Shown: positions 1 through 8,714 of the stretch, in pieces | Layout: each line of letters begins with the position of its first letter | Position numbering within the stretch: position 1 is the stretch's first letter | Notes under the pieces: model-generated | Seen by the model: the letters and a program-made list of their open reading frames with translations, nothing else | Databases searched by the model: none | What the model was told of the DNA's origin: nothing | Made by a program: the position numbers and the translations under genes | Source: Peptococcaceae bacterium | Lineage (GTDB): Bacteria > Bacillota > Desulfotomaculia > Desulfotomaculales > Desulfocucumaceae | DNA: 64,000 bases | Assembly: GCA_023512435.1 (NCBI GenBank) | Contig: JAILZP010000016.1 | Span: 1 to 64,000, forward strand | Direction of reading: 5' to 3'

Positions 1-56
1 GCTTGCCCTTTAAAGGCTACGGACATTTGTACTACCGGCGAAGAATTTTAATTTCC
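1..56 (-). other. Left edge downstream of cas4, unresolved
   Basis: This short stretch follows the cas4 stop on the minus strand. In type I-C loci cas1 is expected next. The only ATG on the minus strand (at 26) opens a frame of eight codons before the window ends, and those residues do not let me recognise Cas1. No CRISPR repeat can be seen. I leave it uncalled. Confidence 0.3.
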
Positions 57-749
57 CTATTGACATAGAAGGTCTTTGGCAGCTTTCACCAAATCCTGAA
101 TGTAGCCGTTTGTATCCCTACCCATCTCTGGGAGACACAGGTCCCGCATCGAACAGCCGTTGCACCTCCGGGTTTTTATCGCTGCCGGGGTGAACGCTGT
201 TGACAGCATCTCATGCAATTTTTTTGCTGCCTCTTCAGTTTTGTGCCTGAGATCGGCAGTTAACTCCACTCCCTTTCGCCTTCGTTCAGCCACATAGAAA
301 ATGAAGCCTTTCCGGATTTTGCATCCCCACATTTCCTCCAGACACATCGCCTGGGCGCAAACCTGGGCCTCATACTCCAGTTCATCACGGCGAACGCCAT
401 GTTTGTACTCCACCGGCACGACACGCCATTTACCCTCAAAACCATCTATACCAACACCTTTGGCATCAGCAATTAGTTCGACACAATCGCATTTTCCGCT
501 TAATCCCAACCTTGCCGAGATCAATGGCACGCTGGTCAATCTTATGATATCCCTGCGCATTTCCCGCCTGTCATCATGAACTCGTTCGTGTTGCAAAGCC
601 CCCTCCACCGTATAAATGTTGTCAACCCACTGCTGTTCCAGCAGTATTAAGGCCGCCCGGCGCGGACAATACAAATACTGCGCAATAAATGACAAAGGAA
701 TATAGTCCTCGGTGTGATATTTACCTTCACTCATAGATACGGAAAGCAT
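57..749 (-). CDS. cas4: CRISPR-associated Cas4 exonuclease (type I-C)
   Basis: 230-residue Cas4 of the RecB-like PD-(D/E)XK nuclease family. It trims prespacers and selects the PAM end together with Cas1-Cas2 during spacer acquisition. An N-terminal cysteine sits in YLYCPRRAALI (about residues 25-36), and a C-terminal CNGCSMRDLC provides the other cysteines expected for the [4Fe-4S] cluster. The nuclease core includes the VPVEYKHG segment (catalytic E and K). The ATG at 749 lies 7 bases after the cas7 stop, which favours coupled translation; a second ATG at 734 would cut five residues. It is the last complete cas gene in the window and its partners cas1 and cas2 should follow to the left. Confidence 0.9.
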   Translation of the reverse strand: MLSVSMSEGKYHTEDYIPLSFIAQYLYCPRRAALILLEQQWVDNIYTVEGALQHERVHDDRREMRRDIIRLTSVPLISARLGLSGKCDCVELIADAKGVGIDGFEGKWRVVPVEYKHGVRRDELEYEAQVCAQAMCLEEMWGCKIRKGFIFYVAERRRKGVELTADLRHKTEEAAKKLHEMLSTAFTPAAIKTRRCNGCSMRDLCLPEMGRDTNGYIQDLVKAAKDLLCQ

Positions 750-755
750 TTGTGC

Positions 756-1763
756 TTACACCAGGCTAATCGATTCAACGCTGGCGGGAAGCTCGTTCCA
801 GAATATACGCGCTTTTCCGGCCTCTTCAAAGGCAAAGCCTATCTCCACGCCGGCAGGCATCTTGGTTCTCTGAACCGTCCAGGTATAATCGCGGTAACTC
901 CGCGGCACAAGAACCCCGGGATTCTTTTCAACACTGACAAGTTCAAAAAGTTTATGTGCCGGGGCACACCCCAGTTTTGCCTGTTTTACACGCTGCACCG
1001 GGTCGGTATCTGTTCCGACATGACGGAAAATGAATACTGGCAGGATGGTTGACATGCACCCTTTGCTGGAAGATCGGTCATGCTCATACATGTTCAACAG
1101 GGCATCCCAAAACAGATTAAGGTCTTGGTCGCTGAAACCGGTATCCTCCGCCAGGTGCGCGCTGATAAACCCCCTGCCCTGGTATAGCCCGTACGGAATA
1201 AGTTGCTTGCGTCCCATGGTACGGAGTTCATCTTCAGGCTGATTGTTTTCCCATTTCACATATTCTGCATATGAAGCCTCTTTACCTGGTGCATCATCAG
1301 CGACTGCCATACGTGTAATTGATATGTCCAGCGGCAATATCCGGTCCAACGACCTTAGGAAGGTTAACTGAACAGAGCCTCGGATCTGCCCTGCGTTGGC
1401 GCCGGTAGACATAACGCCGCCAAAGGTGCGCACATCGTAGAAATTTTCGCACAGCCATTTTCGGGCTGCTTCTGTTTTTCCTCTATCTCCTTTTTTAGTA
1501 TTCCCTGTTGCCTTTTCATGAGCGAGGGCGATAAACTTGTTAAGGTTGGTCGACTGCTGAACTACGATACCGTATGGTGCCTTATTACCGTACACCATTT
1601 GCACGTAATTTCGGATACGACGTTTTATGGCCACGTCGGAAATCAGGCCGTGCATATCCTGGGGGTCAATACGGGGGCTGTTCCCCATGTCCGGGTCCCC
1701 ATTGGGGTTTCCGTTGACACACTCGACAAAATACATGAATTCATAGCGATTTTGAATAGCCAT
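756..1763 (-). CDS. cas7: Type I-C Cascade backbone protein Cas7 (Csd2)
   Basis: 335-residue Cas7/Csd2, the repeated backbone subunit that coats crRNA in the type I-C Cascade. The N-terminus MAIQNRYEFMYFVECVNGNPNGDPD is followed by the family NSPRIDP element, both typical of Csd2. The open frame extends upstream to 1895, but ATG at 1763 fits best: it is preceded by GGGGGAGAAGG at correct spacing, and the extra residues upstream read as cas8c in another frame. The ribosome site overlaps the end of cas8c, so the two genes are tightly linked in the cas operon. Confidence 0.93.
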   Translation of the reverse strand: MAIQNRYEFMYFVECVNGNPNGDPDMGNSPRIDPQDMHGLISDVAIKRRIRNYVQMVYGNKAPYGIVVQQSTNLNKFIALAHEKATGNTKKGDRGKTEAARKWLCENFYDVRTFGGVMSTGANAGQIRGSVQLTFLRSLDRILPLDISITRMAVADDAPGKEASYAEYVKWENNQPEDELRTMGRKQLIPYGLYQGRGFISAHLAEDTGFSDQDLNLFWDALLNMYEHDRSSSKGCMSTILPVFIFRHVGTDTDPVQRVKQAKLGCAPAHKLFELVSVEKNPGVLVPRSYRDYTWTVQRTKMPAGVEIGFAFEEAGKARIFWNELPASVESISLV

Positions 1764-1764
1764 C

Positions 1765-3510
1765 TTATTCCTTCTCCCCCTTTTTTTCATCAGAACTTTT
1801 ATCCTGGTGTCGGACAAACATGTCAGCCCTCTGCTGGTAGTATCCCAGCGCAAACAGGGTCTGTTCTTCCAAGGTAAGCGTGGTCGGCAGTCCATCTCCT
1901 AACCTTGAGGATATCTCCTGCAACTTCCTTTCGTACCAGACTGACAGACCTTCTTCAATTTTATCCAAGTGGTACTGAGCTTGGCGGACTAAGCGCCCCA
2001 ACACCAAGGACGGGGTGGAGCTGGCCGAGGCATAGTACCTTTGGACCACATTGGCACCCACGTCACCCAAGGCCTTCCTTTGGATCAGCGCCAGCACTGC
2101 CATCATCCTCCCAGCGTGATATGCGGGTGAGGGGTGGTCGGGGTTTACAGCGACGTTCATCTTATATTCACCTCCGATGGTTTTTCTGTTATACCAAGCC
2201 TTTAACAATGAGCATGCAATTTGGTCCAGGTTGGCATCTTCATCTTCCGTCAATAGGCGCGAACGTATAAAAAGCAGGGATCTTTGCGGCACCGTATCGG
2301 GAAGGGGATGTCTCTGAACAATGCTTCTCCAGATTCTGGGCATAACCGGCGCCAGTTCCTGGTTTATACGTTTGAATGAATCGCTAATTTTTTCATTCTT
2401 TCGGTGAGAAATCATTCTGAGCTGAGCGGCAGAGAGCTTAAACGCCCTGCTGGTCCCATTCCCCCGTGGCTGGATGATCTCAAGATCGTCGAACCAGGCA
2501 CGTATGTTTTCCACCAACTCCATATATTCGCCTTCCAACCAGTCGCGCACCATCACGCGCCCGCCGGCACCTGATATCTGAAGTATGTAGTACCTATTGT
2601 TCAAATAATGCGGGTAGTTCCCTTCCCGGGCGGCGTTCAATATGCGGTTGGCCTGCAGCAACGCATCCCCTTCGTTGTCAGCCCCGAACTCGGTAAAATC
2701 CAGCAGGTCATCCTCTGTAGGCAGTGGTTCCTTGTACCAGTGAAGAAACATCGCCCCGGCAATAGGCTTCGGGGCCTTTTTCAGCAGGTGTTCAAACGCG
2801 TTGCGATAGGCAGCGGCAGCCTCCTCGGAACAAGCGGCATTCCGGGACTGCTTAAGTCCGTAGGAAGTAAATGAGTCTTTGTCAAACCCGATTAACACTG
2901 ATCCGTTAGTCAGTCCCCCCACAGGCAATAAGCCCATTATCTTAAAATGTTTTTCGGCTGGTTTAACCATTTCACCGCTTATAAGGCAACGCATCCTCTG
3001 CCCGTCTGAACTGTTGCCCGTCAGCGAACGCCGGAATTCCTGCCACCAGCCATGCCAGGTGTCGGTTTCAACCAGATAGGTGTCTCCCACCTTAAATGTA
3101 ACCTTGTCGGTAGGTTTTGCTTTGTGTGCGGCAAATGCTGCCTGAACCATGTTTAATTGAACGGGATCATCAAGCAGGTCGGCACACAGTTTAAAGCGTG
3201 GTTCATGGCGTGCTGCCTCTCTTAACAAGCCCGCGAAATAGCGGTGCTTATCCGCTTCTTTTTCCTTGGCCCCCATACCCACCGCGACACTGACCGCTTC
3301 TATAAGGAATTGACTGCGCGTTACACCACCGGCAATAAGTTCCGGCTGGCTAAGATCAGGGCACATGGCAAAGGTTCTCTCGTTTTTGTCAACACTAATA
3401 AATTCGCCGTCATCCCCCAGCAGAATTATCCACCTGACCGTTTTGGCCTTGAAGCCTGACGGCAAACTCAACCCGTTTTTCCGTGCATATACGGCCAGTT
3501 CGTGCAGCAC
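1765..3510 (-). CDS. cas8c: Type I-C Cascade large subunit Cas8c (Csd1)
   Basis: 581-residue Cas8c/Csd1, the large subunit that recognises the PAM and recruits Cas3 in type I-C interference. Length, position between cas5c and cas7, and the N-terminal MLHELAVYARKNGLSLPSGF segment match the family. Other family-like stretches are the AFAAHKAKPTDKVTF and GLKQSRNAACSEEAAAAY regions. In type I-C the 3' part of this gene can also encode the small subunit Cas11c from an internal start; I could not assign such a start with confidence. The frame is intact. Confidence 0.93.
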   Translation of the reverse strand: MLHELAVYARKNGLSLPSGFKAKTVRWIILLGDDGEFISVDKNERTFAMCPDLSQPELIAGGVTRSQFLIEAVSVAVGMGAKEKEADKHRYFAGLLREAARHEPRFKLCADLLDDPVQLNMVQAAFAAHKAKPTDKVTFKVGDTYLVETDTWHGWWQEFRRSLTGNSSDGQRMRCLISGEMVKPAEKHFKIMGLLPVGGLTNGSVLIGFDKDSFTSYGLKQSRNAACSEEAAAAYRNAFEHLLKKAPKPIAGAMFLHWYKEPLPTEDDLLDFTEFGADNEGDALLQANRILNAAREGNYPHYLNNRYYILQISGAGGRVMVRDWLEGEYMELVENIRAWFDDLEIIQPRGNGTSRAFKLSAAQLRMISHRKNEKISDSFKRINQELAPVMPRIWRSIVQRHPLPDTVPQRSLLFIRSRLLTEDEDANLDQIACSLLKAWYNRKTIGGEYKMNVAVNPDHPSPAYHAGRMMAVLALIQRKALGDVGANVVQRYYASASSTPSLVLGRLVRQAQYHLDKIEEGLSVWYERKLQEISSRLGDGLPTTLTLEEQTLFALGYYQQRADMFVRHQDKSSDEKKGEKE

Positions 3511-3526
3511 TGGGTCACCCCCTCTT

Positions 3527-4225
3527 TTAAGGTTTTTTCACCAATTCGCTGTTCCAGGGCGGAACCTGCATAACGCCATGTTCGATTCGCGCATAAAAAA
3601 TGCTTATAAAGGGGCTGGCGGAGTCTATCACGACCTCGTCTAGGTTGAACACGTCATAGATCATCCACCCGACATCCCCCGTGAAGTCCACCACCTGCCT
3701 CTCAGCAGATGCCGGCTCAAAATAGCCTGCAAATTCGCGGCAACCCAGGTAGGGCTGATAAAAACACTTTCCGGCCTCGATCCTGCGCCGGGCCTGCTCC
3801 ACAAAGGCCTTCATCCTGTTTTCAAATCCATGCCGGGGGTGAATATGGGCATATATGCGGTAGGCAACATTCTTCAAGGCCATGGTCTGCCGCTGGGTCC
3901 TACCCGCCTGATCGGTTCCGGCATAATCTTTAGTGGCATCGGACACTATCAGAGGAGCTTCGCCGCCCTTTATCGCTTTCTTAATAGCGCTTTCACTGAT
4001 TTTTTCCTTTACTTCGTTCCGTTTGAGAGCAATGTAACTTATAGGGGCCAAGAGCTCAATTTTATCAATGCGCCAGCCAAATTCCAGCGGCTTGACGTAG
4101 ATGGCGTCCAGAACCCCGCGGGCGGCTGAGGGGGTGATTATGGGGTAGCTGAACCGTTCCACTTTGGTTTCCGGCCTGGAAAAACAGGCTAGGTCGCCCC
4201 AGACATCGATGATAAATGTGTTCAC
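3527..4225 (-). CDS. cas5c: Type I-C crRNA endonuclease Cas5c (Cas5d)
   Basis: 232-residue Cas5c/Cas5d. In type I-C, which lacks Cas6, this RAMP-fold protein cuts the pre-crRNA at the repeat hairpin and then stays on the 5' handle inside Cascade. The N-terminus (MNTFIIDVWGDLACFSRPET) and the following YPIITPSAARGVLDAIYVKP segment are characteristic. AGGAGGTGAAAAGG precedes the ATG at good spacing. It lies between cas3 and cas8c in the usual I-C order, 70 bases downstream of cas3. Confidence 0.93.
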   Translation of the reverse strand: MNTFIIDVWGDLACFSRPETKVERFSYPIITPSAARGVLDAIYVKPLEFGWRIDKIELLAPISYIALKRNEVKEKISESAIKKAIKGGEAPLIVSDATKDYAGTDQAGRTQRQTMALKNVAYRIYAHIHPRHGFENRMKAFVEQARRRIEAGKCFYQPYLGCREFAGYFEPASAERQVVDFTGDVGWMIYDVFNLDEVVIDSASPFISIFYARIEHGVMQVPPWNSELVKKP

Positions 4226-4295
4226 GCCTTTTCACCTCCTTTCTTTGTGAAATTACTTGTGTTCAGTGTGACTGCTCGTCCGGTTGAAGTTCCCT

Positions 4296-6503
4296 TTAAA
4301 CAATGAAGTCCAGTTCCATCCCGTCGACGTTTAACCCCGTTTGTTCACTGTAAGCCTCTTCCCGAAGAAGAATGTACCATCCGGTCTGCTCCCGGTGTCC
4401 ATACCGTTTATTAATCACCGGCTCAAGAAGATCGTAGATTCCGGACTTTTTCCTAAACGGGGCACTAACAGCCAGCATCCGGGCCCGGGCAATCCATTCC
4501 CGGGTGATGTTTCCGTCACGTGCCTGTCTGCAAAGTTCATTGTAGGTGTCCCGGTACGGGGCGTAAGGAACCAGAATGTTGATTCCATGTTGATCTATCC
4601 ACCTGTACTCCCGGGCTGTCTCGACAAAATCAAGCGAGTTAATTGCATCGTTTAATCTTTCGTTTTCAACCGCATTGCTGGCAAAGATTTTAGCATAGTA
4701 CTCCTTGACCGTAGTAGGGTCTTCAATGTCTATTCCTCCCGGAATGTTCCGGCGCCGATGGAGCATCAGCTTAACTTCGGAGGTCGCTTTGCCATAAGTT
4801 TCGTCTGGATATTTTTCTTCATCGATTATGGGAAGAAAGACATACAGATTTCCATTTTCCATCCTTCCGTTGCGGTTGCACCTCCCCGCAGACTGAATGA
4901 CTGCATCCAGAGGAGCCAAGGAACGGAATACAACCGGAAAGTCCACATCCACCCCGGCTTCTATACACTGGGTTGATACCAGGATACAGTCGGCACTGGG
5001 GTCGGCAAGCCTCCGTTTCACCTCCGCCAGCACATCTTTGCGGTGTTCGGAACACATGTTGGTAGACAGGTGGTAGACTCCGTCACTACGGCTTTCCTGA
5101 ACCAATTTGAAAAGGTGGGCCGCATGCCGTCGCAAGTTAACAATAATCAGGGCCTTACGGTTTTTAACAACTTGCCCGGCAATTGTTTCCCATTCGGCTC
5201 TCTCATCAATTGCAGGCCAGTGTACTTCCACACGTTTTTTGGGCACAAGCAACCCATCGGGTACTATTTCTCGTGGGGACCACGGTATCCCACATAGTTT
5301 TTCAACCTTTGTGGAAAGCACTTCAAATGCCGGCTGGGTGGCGGTAGAAAATACGGCACTGCAACCATAATGAGTAATAAGATCCGCAATGGCTGCCAGG
5401 GTGTGTACAGCCAGTCTTGGGGGCATGGTTTGGGCTTCGTCAAAAATAATCACGGAGCAGGCAATGTTGTGTAGACGACGGCATACCGTAGAGCGGTTGC
5501 CGAACAACCCCTCAAAAAACTTCACGGTAGTAGTAATAATCACGGGGCTGTCCCAGTTCTCTGCCAGTAGGCGGGTTTGATCATCGTCCGGTGTCTCGGA
5601 AAGGCTGTGGTCCTGTAAAATATATATTTTATCGGAAATCCGCTGAAAGATTTTTTCGTATTCCGCCGCTGTCTGTTCGATGATGTTTAGGTAGGGCAAA
5701 ACAAAAATAACCCTGTTCAGGCCGTGCGTTCGTGCATGTTCTAAAGCAAAAGACAATGAAGCCAGTGTCTTACCCGAACCGGTCGGAGCGGTGAGCGTAA
5801 AAATCCCCCGCGGTAACGAACCGGCCCAAGTACAACATTCATACAGGTCGTCTCGCATCTTGTTAATTAAATAATCGGCATTTGACCGGGCTTTAACACT
5901 ATCCCGGTATTGGTTCAGTCTCTGAATTGACACCTCCGCATTCAACACGGCATTATCCGGCCGAAAGGCATATTCCCTACCCTCCCGGACAAAATGGGCC
6001 TCTGTTGCCAAAAAGTCCGCATCTGTTAGTGCGGAATACAGCATACGGACATACATCATTGCGGAGATGTATTGTTGATTTTTATAATAACCAGGGTATT
6101 TGCTGCTGTTGATTACAGGCAGCTTCCCTCCGTCTTCCTTAAATATCGATAATAGCTTTGCCGCATCGGATGAGGAATAGCGTTTCTGGTTGAACCCCTG
6201 CTGTTTTCGCAGATCAACCATGTTCATAAAGTTTTGCGGCACACCGGTGACAAGTCCGTCATGGTGCCCTTGTACCGCAATGGCAGCGGCCAAACCACTG
6301 TTCTTGTACGTCTGCAACAGTGCAAAAGCCCCAGGCGAAGCATGGTCAACATGAAACTCCTCCCGTTTAAGTACCTTCTGGAACAGATCACTGTACTTGC
6401 CCAAATCGTGAAGAAGTCCCGCCGCCCGGCCCTCCAACCCACACCCCCAGAAATCGGCAAATCTCTCGCTGAGATCTGCTACCGCCAGCAAATGATCAAT
6501 CAC
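4296..6503 (-). CDS. cas3: Cas3 HD nuclease-helicase (type I-C)
   Basis: 735-residue Cas3 from the first usable start. It is the ssDNA nuclease-helicase that degrades Cascade-bound targets. The HD nuclease domain shows LLHDLGKYS (HD at 32-33), DHASPGA and QGHHDGL (about 78-82). The helicase shows Walker A TAPTGSGKT (239-247), DEAQ (355-358) and the motif VI segment QSAGRCNRNGR. The GTG at 6503 is probably not the true start. The same frame continues upstream to 6557 and encodes KYFAHTESKGG, which is how type I-C Cas3 proteins usually begin and holds the first metal-binding histidine. No ATG, GTG or TTG exists there; an ATA codon (6555-6557) sits where the start should be, with GGGGGCGG just upstream. 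Confidence 0.92.
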   Translation of the reverse strand: MIDHLLAVADLSERFADFWGCGLEGRAAGLLHDLGKYSDLFQKVLKREEFHVDHASPGAFALLQTYKNSGLAAAIAVQGHHDGLVTGVPQNFMNMVDLRKQQGFNQKRYSSSDAAKLLSIFKEDGGKLPVINSSKYPGYYKNQQYISAMMYVRMLYSALTDADFLATEAHFVREGREYAFRPDNAVLNAEVSIQRLNQYRDSVKARSNADYLINKMRDDLYECCTWAGSLPRGIFTLTAPTGSGKTLASLSFALEHARTHGLNRVIFVLPYLNIIEQTAAEYEKIFQRISDKIYILQDHSLSETPDDDQTRLLAENWDSPVIITTTVKFFEGLFGNRSTVCRRLHNIACSVIIFDEAQTMPPRLAVHTLAAIADLITHYGCSAVFSTATQPAFEVLSTKVEKLCGIPWSPREIVPDGLLVPKKRVEVHWPAIDERAEWETIAGQVVKNRKALIIVNLRRHAAHLFKLVQESRSDGVYHLSTNMCSEHRKDVLAEVKRRLADPSADCILVSTQCIEAGVDVDFPVVFRSLAPLDAVIQSAGRCNRNGRMENGNLYVFLPIIDEEKYPDETYGKATSEVKLMLHRRRNIPGGIDIEDPTTVKEYYAKIFASNAVENERLNDAINSLDFVETAREYRWIDQHGINILVPYAPYRDTYNELCRQARDGNITREWIARARMLAVSAPFRKKSGIYDLLEPVINKRYGHREQTGWYILLREEAYSEQTGLNVDGMELDFIV

Positions 6504-6724
6504 AGGTTCTTTAATACCGCCTTTTGACTCGGTATGTGCGAAGTACTTTGTTTTTATTTAAACCGCCCCCGATCTTTAAATATTTTAGGAGAGACTCTTG
6601 TAAATTGAATCATTGGCAATTAATGCCTTTTGCACTTTTCGCCGAAATTTTATTAATTCCTCCATAATATGGTAGGTATGTAAGCAAATTTTAAATTTTT
6701 TTTGAAAAGAATCCGGGTCTTGCC
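6504..6724. other. cas operon 5' region
   Basis: The first 54 bases (6504-6557) are the open extension of cas3 described in that entry. The rest is AT-rich and should hold the cas operon promoter, but I find no -35/-10 pair I would defend. No CRISPR repeats are present. Confidence 0.4.
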
Positions 6725-6750
6725 AAAAAAATAAACCGCCTCGGGCGGTT
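6725..6750 (-). terminator. Rho-independent terminator of the Uma2 gene
   Basis: Perfect 7-bp stem AACCGCC / GGCGGTT with a 3-base loop. On the minus strand it is followed by a run of seven T. It lies 36 bases after the stop codon of the Uma2-family gene and separates it from the cas operon. Confidence 0.8.
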
Positions 6751-6785
6751 AAATTCAAACTTTAATATGTCACACACTTTTATGT

Positions 6786-7349
6786 TTAAAACACCCTGTC
6801 CAAATCCACCGCCAGTCCCGACAATACTCCTGAGAGCAACGGCGTCTTGCCGGAACGGACATAAAGGGCGGGCGGGGCCTCTTCGCCGGTTTCCAGGTTA
6901 TAAACCTCCACTGTCTGGGAAGCGGCGTTCACCAGCCAGAGTTCCCGCACGCCGCTTCTGGCGTAAAGCTTCTTTTTCAGCGTCCGGTCCCTCTCGCCGG
7001 TGGAGGGCGACAGCACTTCCACCACCAGGTCGGGGGCGCCCTGGATGTTGGCGTCAGTGACAATTCCTCTTCGGCCGTTGGAAATGAACATTACGTCGGG
7101 CTGCACCACGTCATGTGGAGAAAGAACTACGTCCAGGGGGGCGTAAAACACTTCTCCCAATTGGTTTTCCCTGACATAACCCCGTAATATGTCCTCAATA
7201 TTCGCCGCTATACGCTGGTGAATGACGCTCGGCGAAGGAACCAAATAAAAATCCCCCCCGATCAGCTCGACCCTCCTGTCTTCGGGAAGCAGGCAGTAGT
7301 CTTCGTAATTGAACTTGAGGTGCGGGTTTACCTCCGGCATACAAGTCAC
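6786..7349 (-). CDS. Uma2 family restriction-endonuclease-like protein
   Basis: 187 residues of the Uma2 (DUF820) family, which has a PD-(D/E)XK nuclease fold and unknown cellular role. Seen in the sequence: YEDYCLLPEDRRVELIGGDFYLV near the N-terminus, PDVMFIS (about 85-92), DLVVEVLSPST (about 107-117, the E being a likely catalytic residue) and KKKLYARSGVRELWLVN. The family is expanded in cyanobacteria and some Firmicutes, often as standalone genes. It stands alone here with its own terminator and is not part of the cas operon. Confidence 0.88.
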   Translation of the reverse strand: MTCMPEVNPHLKFNYEDYCLLPEDRRVELIGGDFYLVPSPSVIHQRIAANIEDILRGYVRENQLGEVFYAPLDVVLSPHDVVQPDVMFISNGRRGIVTDANIQGAPDLVVEVLSPSTGERDRTLKKKLYARSGVRELWLVNAASQTVEVYNLETGEEAPPALYVRSGKTPLLSGVLSGLAVDLDRVF

Positions 7350-7422
7350 CCCTGCCTGTATTATACAGCCCCCGTTTCAGGGGAGTCAAACATAAGGCAT
7401 TGCACTGACAGGGAGCAATAAG

Positions 7423-7872
7423 CTATTTTTTCTTCAGTTCCCCGGCCAGCAGGGCGGCCAGTTCGGGGTGCTGTTCCTTCACCATGGCCAGATACATGAA
7501 TACGCTGCCCGGGTAGTTTATGTTTTCGCTGAGCACGGTATTTTCCATGCTGGTCCTGACCAGGGCCACCACGCAGTCGGGGTTGTGATTGTCGCGGCAC
7601 TCCTTGCACTGGCGGCAGGTTTCGGCCAGGACCGGGGCCACCGTTTCCGGATAGTACGGCTTGAAATCCCCCCTGGGAATAAGGGTGTGCGCCCCCGGTA
7701 TATCCAGCATCCCCTTTTGCCCGGCATAGGCCAAAACTTTACGGGAATAGCCCACCAGGCATGCCGATTGCCTGCAGTCAGGGGAATCGTGGTAATCGCA
7801 CTGAAGACATATCTTTTCAAGGGTTGCGCTTATTTTTTCCAGGCTGACACCCGCCAGCTCCCTTATTTTCAC
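7423..7872 (-). CDS. Cysteine-rich protein paired with small siroheme protein
   Basis: 149 residues from a GTG at 7872, which follows GGGGTGAT. The longer open frame to 8061 overlaps the next gene and is not used. I do not recognise a named family. It has two cysteine clusters: CLQCDYHDSPDCRQSAC near residue 28 and CRQCKECRDNHNPDC near residue 87, nine cysteines in all, which suggests two metal or Fe-S sites. The 19-base gap to the siroheme gene upstream indicates one operon, so a role in electron transfer or assembly for that protein is plausible but inferred. Confidence 0.7.
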   Translation of the reverse strand: MKIRELAGVSLEKISATLEKICLQCDYHDSPDCRQSACLVGYSRKVLAYAGQKGMLDIPGAHTLIPRGDFKPYYPETVAPVLAETCRQCKECRDNHNPDCVVALVRTSMENTVLSENINYPGSVFMYLAMVKEQHPELAALLAGELKKK

Positions 7873-7891
7873 ATATATCACCCCAAATCTC

Positions 7892-8599
7892 TTAAATACC
7901 CAGGAATTTGGCAAAGTCCTCGGGCGGCCCCGGTTCGCTTCCCTCCAGGGAACGGGCCGGAAGGAAGGGATCCAGGCCCAAGCGGGAGATGGCCCGTCCC
8001 AGCTTCTCCCCGGGCTCCGCCAGGGCCCTGAAGCGGTCCAGAACGTGGTCGATGAGGGCAAAAACCTCCTCCCTGCTTATGCGGCGGGCAATAACCCGGC
8101 CGTGCAGCGGCCTGGCGCTCCCCGCGAATCCTCCAATGGCCACATCAAAGACCTCCCGGCCCGAAGCCACCACGCCCAGGTCGGCACAGTAGGGGTCCGT
8201 GCACCCTCTGGCGCAGCCTGCCACCGCTATCTTGAAGTCCTTGGGCACCTCCAGTCCCAGGTATTTTTCCTGGATTTCTATTCCCAGGTCCAGGGCCTCC
8301 CCCACGGACCGCGGGCAGAGGGCGCCGCTCCCGGCGCAGGCCTTGACCGCCCTGACCACGTTGCCGTACGGGGAGACTTTCAGCCCCAAAGCCGGAAGTG
8401 CATTTACCAGTTCTTCCGCCCGGTCCGCTCCGACGACCGCCACCATTGTCTGGCGGGAGGTCAGCTTGAACCTGAAAACCCCCAGTTCCTCGGCCGCCCG
8501 GGCCAGCCCGGATATCTGACCGGGCGTCATCACCCCGCAGGAGGCCACGATGTCAACGGCCACCATCCCGTTTCGCTGACTGAAAATTCCTACGCCCAT
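7892..8599 (-). CDS. Small siroheme / [4Fe-4S] sulfite-nitrite reductase-like protein
   Basis: 235 residues starting at ATG 8599, chosen because AAAGGAG precedes it at good spacing; eight codons upstream are open but lack a site. It resembles the single-repeat nitrite/sulfite reductase proteins with a ferredoxin-like half-domain, here FKLTSRQTMVAVVGADRAEEL, followed by a siroheme-Fe4S module. Cluster cysteines are in CAGSGALC (about 92-99) and CARGCTDPYC (about 131-140). It is about half the size of assimilatory SiR/NirA, so whether it reduces sulfite or nitrite cannot be told. It shares an operon with the Cys-rich gene at 7423. A distant relative is encoded at 50964. Confidence 0.8.
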   Translation of the reverse strand: MGVGIFSQRNGMVAVDIVASCGVMTPGQISGLARAAEELGVFRFKLTSRQTMVAVVGADRAEELVNALPALGLKVSPYGNVVRAVKACAGSGALCPRSVGEALDLGIEIQEKYLGLEVPKDFKIAVAGCARGCTDPYCADLGVVASGREVFDVAIGGFAGSARPLHGRVIARRISREEVFALIDHVLDRFRALAEPGEKLGRAISRLGLDPFLPARSLEGSEPGPPEDFAKFLGI

Positions 8600-8714
8600 A
8601 TTTACTCCTTTCCGCCACTTCATTTGCGAAGCATTTATTCAATTATTCTACAAATATTTATTCTACAAACAACCGGTCTTTCCTCCGGCTTTTCCATATA
8701 AAGACAAAATGCTG

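Noticed and set aside
1-6785. CRISPR array within the window
   Set aside because: No regularly spaced repeats are seen next to the cas genes or elsewhere; the array would be beyond the left edge.
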